Source of the DNA: CAYWVO01 sp964461835 | GTDB taxonomy: Bacteria > Zixibacteria > MSB-5A5 > WJJR01 > JAJRUJ01 | DNA: 11,395 nucleotides | Assembly (NCBI GenBank): GCA_964461835.1 | Contig: CAYWVO010000071.1 | Location: forward strand, 1-11,395 | Reading direction: 5' to 3' | Shown: positions 6,052 to 11,395 of the stretch, one piece after another | How positions within the stretch are numbered: position 1 is the stretch's first letter | How the letters are laid out: every line of letters starts with the position of its first letter | The notes under the pieces: generated by a model | Database searches by the model: none | Told to the model about the DNA's origin: nothing | Seen by the model: the letters and a program-made list of their open reading frames with translations, nothing else | Made by a program: the position numbers and the translations under genes

Positions 6052-7923
6052 ATGAGTAAGACATACGACATCGTAGTCATCGGGGGCGGCCACGCCGGGG
6101 TGGAAGCAGCGTTAGCGGCGGCTAGGATGGACGCTTCGACTGCTCTGGTTACCTCTTCGTTCTCTGCCGTGGGACGGATGTCCTGCAATCCGGCAATTGG
6201 CGGCTTGGCTAAAGGGCATTTGGTCAAGGAGATCGACGCTCTCGGTGGCGAAATGGGCTACCTTGCGGATCAGGCCGGCATCCAATTCAAGGTATTGAAT
6301 CGCCGGAAAGGTCCGGCAGTGTGGTCCTCCCGCGCACAGACAGATCGGAAGCTCTACGAGCTCGCCGCCCAGCAGGCAGTGAGAGCACATTCGGACATCG
6401 CCATAATTGAAGAGAACGCAGTCGACGTTGCCGTCGAAGATGGGAAGATAGCTGCTGTTATTCTGGAGAGTGGAGCCAGAGTGCCATGCAAAACTGCGAT
6501 ATTGGCAGGCGGCACCTTTCTCAATGCCATGATTCATACCGGATCGGATTCTCAACCGGCCGGTCGGGTGGGAGAGAAACCGGTCTGCGGACTATCTGAC
6601 CATTTGAGCATGTTGGGCTTTGAAGTTGGTCGCTTGAAAACCGGCACACCACCACGACTTGACGGGAAGACTGTTGATTTTTCGCTGCTGGATATTCAAT
6701 ACGGGGACGAACCGCCGCGGCCCTTCTCCTTTCGTTCCAATGGGAATTTGAAGAATCGCGCCTATTGTTATTTGAGTTACACCAACGACGAATGTCATCG
6801 GATTATCACCGGAAATATCGACCGATCTCCATTGTTTAATGGCCAAATTAAGGGAATTGGTCCCCGCTATTGTCCGTCCATTGAAGATAAAGTCGTCAAG
6901 TTTTCCCAAAAACCTCGCCATCAATTATTCATCGAGCCGGAGGGCCTGGATACCGACGAGCTGTACGTCAATGGTTTCTCCTCCAGCCTGCCGGCGGAAG
7001 TCCAACTTGCGGCGTTGCAAGCGGTTCCCGGATTCGAGCAGGCGGAGTTCACCCGTCTCGGTTATGCCGTCGAGTATGATTTCTTCCCGCCAACCCAGCT
7101 GAAACCGACTTTAGAGACCAAGCTGGTGGACGGCTTGTATTTTGTGGGGCAGATCAACGGCACCTCGGGGTATGAGGAAGCTGCGGCGCTGGGGTTGATC
7201 GCGGCGATTAATGCAGTGCTCAAGCTGCGTGGTGAGCCATCGTTTGTGCTGGATCGCTCGGAGGCCTATATCGGGGTGATGATTGATGACTTGGTGACTA
7301 AAGGTGTCGATGAGCCGTATCGCATGTTTACCTCTCGCGCGGAGCATCGGTTGCACCTGCGAGAGGATAACGCCGATCGCCGTCTCAGCAGGTATGGACA
7401 TCGATTCGGGCTGCTCACTGATGAGCAAATGGACAAGATAGCGGAAAAATACCGGCACGTGGAGGGGGAAAAGCATCGTTTACGACAATGGATTGTTCCT
7501 GCAAACAAAATCCCGGGGCAGTACGAGAATCTGCGGAAACGGGGTTCATCCACGCTGGCGCATTTGCTCAAAATTCCGGGGATTTCCTATCGTGATCTGG
7601 TTACTATTGATTCAACGTTTTCCCCGTGGAATGGTTCGGTTGCTGAGTCGGTGGAAATTGAAATCAAGTATGCCGGCTATCTCAAGCGGCAGTTGGCGGA
7701 AATCGAGCGCTTTAAGCGGCAGGAGGAGATTTCCATTCCAGACGACTTCGACTATGATGCCGTCCCCGGGTTGCGCAACGAGGCGCGAGAAAAATTCAGT
7801 CGTGTTCGTCCAATGACCTTGGGCCAAGCAGGACGGATCCCTGGAATAACCTCGACTGATGTTGCATTGATCATGATGCGCCTCCGGGCCCATTCACGGC
7901 AATCGGCGGTCACCCACTCGTAG
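6052..7923 (+). CDS. mnmG: tRNA uridine-5-carboxymethylaminomethyl modification enzyme MnmG (GidA)
   Basis: MnmG is the FAD- and NADH-dependent partner of MnmE in wobble-uridine modification in the cytoplasm. From ATG 6052 the protein has 623 residues, close to the usual 620-630. Visible signatures are the FAD-binding IGGGHAGVEAA (10-20), MSCNPAIGGLAKGHLVKE with Cys45, RLKTGTPPR, GPRYCPSIEDKV with Cys274, the second FAD motif FVGQINGTSGYEEAAALG, and the helical C-terminal tRNA/MnmE-binding region ending near PGITSTDVALIMMRL. An in-frame GTG at 6007 would add 15 residues with no family match (ALDLREFTQYHQNA), so I prefer 6052 although no good ribosome binding site precedes it. It starts 56 bp after mnmE, and rsmG follows 10 bp after its stop. 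Confidence 0.97.
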   Translation: MSKTYDIVVIGGGHAGVEAALAAARMDASTALVTSSFSAVGRMSCNPAIGGLAKGHLVKEIDALGGEMGYLADQAGIQFKVLNRRKGPAVWSSRAQTDRKLYELAAQQAVRAHSDIAIIEENAVDVAVEDGKIAAVILESGARVPCKTAILAGGTFLNAMIHTGSDSQPAGRVGEKPVCGLSDHLSMLGFEVGRLKTGTPPRLDGKTVDFSLLDIQYGDEPPRPFSFRSNGNLKNRAYCYLSYTNDECHRIITGNIDRSPLFNGQIKGIGPRYCPSIEDKVVKFSQKPRHQLFIEPEGLDTDELYVNGFSSSLPAEVQLAALQAVPGFEQAEFTRLGYAVEYDFFPPTQLKPTLETKLVDGLYFVGQINGTSGYEEAAALGLIAAINAVLKLRGEPSFVLDRSEAYIGVMIDDLVTKGVDEPYRMFTSRAEHRLHLREDNADRRLSRYGHRFGLLTDEQMDKIAEKYRHVEGEKHRLRQWIVPANKIPGQYENLRKRGSSTLAHLLKIPGISYRDLVTIDSTFSPWNGSVAESVEIEIKYAGYLKRQLAEIERFKRQEEISIPDDFDYDAVPGLRNEAREKFSRVRPMTLGQAGRIPGITSTDVALIMMRLRAHSRQSAVTHS

Positions 7924-7925
7924 GG

Positions 7926-7941
7926 CGTTTCACGTGAAACA
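7926..7941. promoter_or_regulatory. parS centromere-like site across the rsmG start codon
   Basis: CGTTTCACGTGAAACA matches the parS consensus TGTTTCACGTGAAACA at 15 of 16 positions, differing only in the outermost base, with the central CACGTG intact. It is the expected loading site for ParB, encoded 1.5 kb downstream. It lies in the 10-bp mnmG-rsmG gap and runs into rsmG: the GTG start codon (7934-7936) is part of the palindrome. ParB bound here could also affect transcription through mnmG-rsmG, which is inference. Confidence 0.88.
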
Positions 7942-8623
7942 CGAATTTTCCCCTCGGCAGGAAAATTACCTGCGCCCATTGCTGGACTCATATGCCAGCA
8001 AAGCGACGAACCTGGCAATGGCGCAATGCCTAGAGTATTTGAATGCTCTGCTGCATTACAATAAGGCGGTGTCATTAATCTCCCGGGCGGGGGACGAATG
8101 GCAGCAGGCGTATGAACTCCTGGCCACCTCCCTGGAGGCCTTGGCGGTGCTGCCGGTCAATGATTCCTATGCGATTCTGGATATCGGATCCGGTGGTGGC
8201 TTTCCGGCAATTCCACTAAAGATTGCCCGGCCAGAGGGGTCGGTGTACTGCGTCGAGTTGAAACAGCGGAAATGCACGGTACTTGAAACGATTGCCGCTC
8301 GGCTGGGTTTGACCGGATTCGAAGTCTTATGCCAATCGTATGAGGATTTGAATGTGAATCAGCTGGCCGAGCGAATTGTGGTGACCTCTCGTGCCGGACC
8401 GTCCCCAATTGCTGTCGCCAGTTGGGCCGGCAACACGGCTGAGGTTGGGCAGATTGTCTTGTATGAATCCTCGTTGAAAACAGATATTGAAACTCTGGTA
8501 TCACTGCTGAATGAACAGTATCTGGTTGATAAAAAATCCGTCGGTACATCCTTGGGAATTGACTCGCTGGTCTTGCTTTCGCTCAAAAAACAGCATAATA
8601 AAAATATTCCAAACACCAATTAA
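7934..8623 (+). CDS. rsmG: 16S rRNA (guanine527-N7)-methyltransferase RsmG (GidB), divergent
   Basis: RsmG methylates N7 of G527 in 16S rRNA with S-adenosylmethionine. The 229-residue product has the family's helical N-terminus with LNALLHYNKAVSLIS (canonical LhxWNKxxNLT) and the SAM-binding motif LDIGSGGGFPAIPL with Asp83, then VVTSRAGPSP matching the conserved SRA segment. It departs from the canon in several places: the RHxLDS motif reads YELLATSLEA, GxPGIPL has Ala for Gly, and no KG follows the SRA block. The catalytic fold looks complete but the protein is atypical. GTG 7934 lies in a parS palindrome, with AGGG at 7922-7925 as a plausible ribosome binding site; the next ATG (8020) would remove part of the N-terminal helix. 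Position between mnmG and parA supports the identity. Confidence 0.88.
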   Translation: MKHEFSPRQENYLRPLLDSYASKATNLAMAQCLEYLNALLHYNKAVSLISRAGDEWQQAYELLATSLEALAVLPVNDSYAILDIGSGGGFPAIPLKIARPEGSVYCVELKQRKCTVLETIAARLGLTGFEVLCQSYEDLNVNQLAERIVVTSRAGPSPIAVASWAGNTAEVGQIVLYESSLKTDIETLVSLLNEQYLVDKKSVGTSLGIDSLVLLSLKKQHNKNIPNTN

Positions 8624-8631
8624 TTGCTTGC

Positions 8632-8653
8632 AAATAGATTGCGGAGTCTATTT
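8632..8653. promoter_or_regulatory. Inverted repeat in the parA leader
   Basis: AAATAGA (8632-8638) and TCTATTT (8647-8653) form a perfect 7-bp dyad around an 8-base centre, followed by three more T. It lies between the rsmG stop and the parA ATG. It could be an operator for parAB autoregulation, a weak transcription terminator or attenuator (the stem is AT-rich), or chance. A poor promoter pair, TTGCTT (8624) and TCTATT (8647) 17 bp apart, overlaps it. Confidence 0.3.
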
Positions 8654-8695
8654 TTTGGTCTTTTAGACAACGGACTGCGCGATTTACCTGAGAAT

Positions 8696-9469
8696 ATGGA
8701 AATTCGTCCGACATCTCGTGTGATTTCAATTGCCAACCAAAAAGGCGGCGTCGGCAAAACCACCACTGCGGTAAATCTGGCAACGTGTTTGGCGTTGGCT
8801 GGCAAGCGGATTCTGTTGGTCGATATCGATCCTCAGGCGAACACCACCAGCTTTGTTGGCGTAGAGAAAGACCAACTTACCACCACTATCTATGAGGTAA
8901 TCACCGGCCAAGTCAATCTCGGTGACGCGGTGATGAAAACGCAGGTGGACGGACTCGACCTGGTGCCATCCCATTTGCGGTTGGTGGGGGCGGAAGTCGA
9001 ATTAATGGATCAACCTCGGCGGGAGTTTTTGCTTAAGGAGCGGTTGGGTGACCTTAATGGCGGATACGATTATATCTATATTGACTGCCCGCCATCACTT
9101 AACGTGTTGACAATCAACGCATTAACTGCAAGCAAGCGGGTCTTGATCCCACTACAGTGTGAATATTTCGCGATGGAGGGATTGGGACTCTTAATGAATA
9201 CAATTAACATCGTGCGGGAGCGGCTCAATCCCGAATTGGAAATTGAGGGTGTGCTGCTCACGATGTATGATTCCCGATTGAAATTATCACGACAAGTGGA
9301 GGATGAAGTCCGTAAGTTTTTCTCAGATAAGGTGTACGAAACGGTTATTAACCGCAATGTCCGTCTCTCGGAAGCGCCCAGCTTCGGCAAGCCGATTGTC
9401 CTGTACGATATGCTTTCGACGGGGGCGGAAAATTACATGCGTTTAGCAAAGGAAGTAATGGCATCGTGA
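8696..9469 (+). CDS. parA: Chromosome partitioning ATPase ParA (Soj)
   Basis: ParA is a deviant Walker-type ATPase that binds nucleoid DNA as an ATP dimer and moves ParB-parS complexes, segregating replicated origins. From ATG 8696 the protein has 257 residues, the normal size of chromosomal ParA with no extra N-terminal DNA-binding domain. Visible are RVISIANQKGGVGKTTT with signature Lys16 and Walker A Lys21, LLVDIDPQANTT (Asp43, Asp45), YIYIDCPPSL (Walker B Asp130), and the C-terminal RNVRLSEAPSFGKPI typical of Soj. The frame also extends to a TTG at 8624, but those 24 residues look unlike the family. Only a weak ribosome binding site is visible. The stop overlaps the parB start. Confidence 0.97.
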   Translation: MEIRPTSRVISIANQKGGVGKTTTAVNLATCLALAGKRILLVDIDPQANTTSFVGVEKDQLTTTIYEVITGQVNLGDAVMKTQVDGLDLVPSHLRLVGAEVELMDQPRREFLLKERLGDLNGGYDYIYIDCPPSLNVLTINALTASKRVLIPLQCEYFAMEGLGLLMNTINIVRERLNPELEIEGVLLTMYDSRLKLSRQVEDEVRKFFSDKVYETVINRNVRLSEAPSFGKPIVLYDMLSTGAENYMRLAKEVMAS

Positions 9470-10314
9470 CTAACAAACTCGCCTTAGGACGCGGGCTGGA
9501 AGCCTTAATTCCGGAAGGAACCGATAAGGCCGCCCACAAGGGGTTGACGGTCCTGAATCTGGATATCGAACGGATTGCGCCGAATCCGTTTCAGCCGCGC
9601 ATGCGCTTCGATACCGAGAAGTTAAAAAACCTCGCCGACTCGATTCGCGAACGGGGTGTTATTCACCCGATTCTGGTCAAGTTGGTAGATAACGGCTACC
9701 AGATCGTTGCCGGTGAACGGCGTTGGAAAGCAGCCAAACTGGCCGGACTGGGCAAAGTGCCGGCGCTGCTGTTGGATAAGCTTTCCGACGATGAACAGTT
9801 ACAGATTGCACTGATTGAAAATCTGCAACGGGAGGACCTCAATCCGATCGACGAGGCGCTAGCCTACCGCAAGCTGGCTGAACGATTCGGGTTGACACAG
9901 CAGGTGATCGCCCAGCGGGTCGGCAAGGATCGAACATCGGTAACCAATACGCTGCGGCTGTTGAGTCTGCCGGATGAGATTAAGACCAAGATATCCGAAG
10001 GATCAATCTCTGCTGGTCACGCGCGGTGTCTATTGACTCTGGAGTCGGCGCATGAGCAGATTAAACTCGCGCGACGGATCACCGGTGAAGGGCTCTCGGT
10101 GCGGCGAACCGAGGAACTGGTGTACGGCAAACGCCGTCGCGCACCCCGCAGCAAAACACACTCACCGGAGATCGAGGCAGTGGAAACCCGTCTCCGGCAG
10201 CGCCTCGGCACCGGTGTTCGCATTTCCGAGCGACGGAAAAAGGGTACAATTAAGATCGAGTACTATTCGCATGATGACCTGAATCGAATTTTGGACTTAC
10301 TAGGTATGCAATGA
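9466..10314 (+). CDS. parB: Chromosome partitioning protein ParB (Spo0J), CTPase and parS-binding clamp
   Basis: ParB binds parS, closes as a CTP-dependent clamp and spreads on DNA, recruiting ParA and SMC. The 282-residue product begins with LGRGLEALIP, followed by the N-terminal CTPase domain with PNPFQPR, GERRWKAAKLAG (83-94) and ENLQREDLNP (118-128). A helix-turn-helix lies around 141-170 (FGLTQQVIAQRVGKDRTSVTNTLRLL), then a basic linker and the C-terminal dimer domain (GTIKIEYYSHDDLNRILDLL). In the usual GERRxRA box the last Arg is Lys88, a conservative change. The GTG start overlaps the parA stop (GTGA), with AAGGAAG 11 bases upstream, so the pair is translationally coupled. Candidate parS sites lie at 4722 and 7926. 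Confidence 0.97.
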   Translation: MTNKLALGRGLEALIPEGTDKAAHKGLTVLNLDIERIAPNPFQPRMRFDTEKLKNLADSIRERGVIHPILVKLVDNGYQIVAGERRWKAAKLAGLGKVPALLLDKLSDDEQLQIALIENLQREDLNPIDEALAYRKLAERFGLTQQVIAQRVGKDRTSVTNTLRLLSLPDEIKTKISEGSISAGHARCLLTLESAHEQIKLARRITGEGLSVRRTEELVYGKRRRAPRSKTHSPEIEAVETRLRQRLGTGVRISERRKKGTIKIEYYSHDDLNRILDLLGMQ

Positions 10315-10318
10315 TGAT

Positions 10319-10360
10319 GTCGGGTTTCTCCGCGCGCTATCGCGCATGTCGGAACCCGAC
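10319..10360. repeat. REP-like hairpin element after parB
   Basis: A two-tier palindrome starts 4 bases after the parB stop: outer arms GTCGGGTT (10319-10326) and AACCCGAC (10353-10360), inner arms GCGCG (10332-10336) and CGCGC (10341-10345). There is no T-run, so it is not a standard intrinsic terminator, although it may slow polymerase or protect the parB mRNA end. Read on the - strand it is preceded by TGTAGGTCG, the same end as the hairpin at 11295. The 90-bp gap also contains AGG at 10396-10398 as a ribosome binding site for the next gene. Confidence 0.6.
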
Positions 10361-10404
10361 CTACAGCAATTGGTTAAGCATTCAGTAGCATTGATAGGTA
10401 TGTC

Positions 10405-11283
10405 ATGACGCAGGGTGGTAAGGTCAATTTCCTCATTGTGGATGACTACACCGGGAAGACCTATCAATGGCTGCTGACTCGCAGAGCGATTAAGATTGTG
10501 CTGTTTGCCGCGTCGCTGGTGGTGGTGCTGGCGCTGGCGGCAATCGTTCTGGCCTTCATCGTCTTTGGGTATCAGAACCGCCTGGAGGCGATTTCCAGTG
10601 AAAACCTGCGGTTGACCGTGTACGCAATGGAGTTGGATCAACTGCGAGACGAACTCAATTACCATCGCGCGTTCACCCGGCGTATCTGCAACCTGGTGGG
10701 GATCGAGTACCCCGATTCCATGTTCATGACGCCGGTCGATACACTGGGGGCAAAGGAGGCGTCCGCTCTGGCGACGGTATCCGATTCGGCTGTACCTCCG
10801 CTGGAACGGTCATTGATGGAATATGCCGCCGCACCGTTGCCCAGTGAACTCAATCCACATCCGAGAAATCATCCTCTGGGCATCCCGTTGCGCGGACGGC
10901 CGTCCCGGGGTTTTGCCCCCGACGAGGAGAATATCGCCCTGCGTCATTTCGGGCTGGATATTGCCGGCAAAGAGGGATCGCCGGTGTTTGCCACAGCCGC
11001 AGGGCTGGTAAAGATGGCTGATTGGGATGACGCGCTCGGTTATATGATCATCATTGATCATGAGAACGGTTTTTCCACGATCTATGGTCATAACAACGCG
11101 ATGATGGTCGAGGAGAATGACCGGGTCAAATTCGGTGAGGTCGTTGCACTTTCCGGTAATTCGGGGATTTCCTCCGCACCGCATCTGCACTATGAAATCC
11201 GCTACCAGGAGCAGCCGGTGGATCCGGTTGATTATCTCTTCCCTGACTCCCTGCTGACCGCTGATGGCTCCCCGCTGCCGTAG
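10405..11283 (+). CDS. Membrane-anchored M23 family metallopeptidase (putative peptidoglycan endopeptidase)
   Basis: The 292-residue product has a short cytoplasmic N-terminus, one membrane helix at about 30-54 (IVLFAASLVVVLALAAIVLAF), a short coiled-coil-like stretch (56-85), a low-complexity linker and a C-terminal LytM/M23 domain. The zinc site is intact: RHFGLDIAG (His181, Asp185) and APHLHYEIR (His260, His262), with His229 in YGHNN. GVVFA-type beta strands and ALSGNSG complete the fold. Such enzymes cut peptide cross-links in periplasmic peptidoglycan, acting in growth, division or cell shape, or serve as regulators. In many bacteria an M23 peptidase near parAB goes with a bactofilin; the next gene is outside the window. 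The spacing from parB (90 bp, with a hairpin) suggests a separate transcript. The exact substrate is unknown. Confidence 0.93.
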   Translation: MTQGGKVNFLIVDDYTGKTYQWLLTRRAIKIVLFAASLVVVLALAAIVLAFIVFGYQNRLEAISSENLRLTVYAMELDQLRDELNYHRAFTRRICNLVGIEYPDSMFMTPVDTLGAKEASALATVSDSAVPPLERSLMEYAAAPLPSELNPHPRNHPLGIPLRGRPSRGFAPDEENIALRHFGLDIAGKEGSPVFATAAGLVKMADWDDALGYMIIIDHENGFSTIYGHNNAMMVEENDRVKFGEVVALSGNSGISSAPHLHYEIRYQEQPVDPVDYLFPDSLLTADGSPLP

Positions 11284-11294
11284 TCGAATTGTAG

Positions 11295-11336
11295 GTCGAA
11301 ACCCCTGAGTCCGCCGCGGGCGGACGTGGTTTTGAC
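11295..11336. repeat. REP-like hairpin element after the M23 gene
   Basis: A long hairpin lies 12 bases after the M23 stop: outer arms GTCGAAACC (11295-11303) and GGTTTTGAC (11328-11336), pairing at 8 of 9 positions plus one G-U in RNA, and inner perfect arms GTCCGCC (11309-11315) and GGCGGAC (11319-11325) around GCG. The T-run is short, so it is only a possible terminator. It is preceded by TGTAGGTCG (completed from 11290), shared in inverse orientation with the element after parB. Confidence 0.6.
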
Positions 11337-11395
11337 AATATCACCCTCAATGGTGGGCCACCCAATCTTTGTGGCGGTCAGCCCTTGAGCTGACG
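11337..11395. repeat. Further small palindromes at the window end
   Basis: GGTGG/CCACC around a single G (11352-11362) and GTCAGC/GCTGAC around CCTTGA (11377-11394) follow the larger hairpin. Together with it they make the last 110 bases unusually dense in dyads, as in a composite intergenic repeat. The stretch is cut by the window edge, and no coding start is recognisable. Confidence 0.4.

Noticed and set aside
8624..8695. Extension of ParA by 24 residues to a TTG start
   Set aside because: The added residues have no family resemblance, and the remaining 257 residues already have the normal ParA length.

Overview
The window is a 11.4-kb piece of a Gram-negative (diderm) bacterial chromosome, probably from a draft or metagenome-assembled genome because it holds a run of exactly 100 N. 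Its core is the conserved block usually found beside the replication origin: rpmH, rnpA, yidD, yidC, mnmE, mnmG, rsmG, parA and parB, all on the + strand. A membrane-anchored M23 peptidase follows. YidC has the long periplasmic domain typical of Gram-negative bacteria. The lineage cannot be fixed from sequence alone. The gene order and the intergenic palindromes remind me of uncultivated FCB-type phyla such as Zixibacteria, but this is a weak impression.

Region 1 (1-1969) is accessory. A short palindrome-bearing stretch precedes a repeat-rich, membrane-anchored protein of unknown function. That gene is unusual in two ways: a 100-N assembly gap sits inside near-identical 162-bp tandem repeats, and an in-frame TGA at 1520-1522 separates the soluble repeat part from the C-terminal membrane part, which stays open in the same frame to 1969.

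Region 2 (1970-8623) starts with a good sigma70-type promoter (2018-2045) ahead of rpmH (ribosomal protein L34). It continues with rnpA (RNase P protein), yidD and yidC (membrane protein insertion), mnmE and mnmG (the two subunits of the tRNA wobble-uridine modifying enzyme) and rsmG (16S rRNA methyltransferase, here divergent). Genes overlap or lie within tens of bases of each other, which suggests one or a few long transcripts. No dnaA gene and no cluster of DnaA boxes is seen upstream of rpmH.

Region 3 (8624-10314) is parA-parB, the chromosome segregation pair. Its centromere-like target parS is also visible: a 15/16 match to the consensus lies across the GTG start codon of rsmG (7926-7941), and a second 15/16 match lies inside mnmE (4722-4737). 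ParB and its probable binding sites are therefore within 6 kb of each other.

Region 4 (10315-11395) holds the M23 peptidase gene, bracketed by two large hairpin elements that share the end TGTAGGTCG and lie in opposite orientations, so they look like copies of one REP-like family. No strikingly new system is evident. The most useful observations are the parS sites, the split repeat protein, the size rule for the assembly gap, and the paired hairpin elements.
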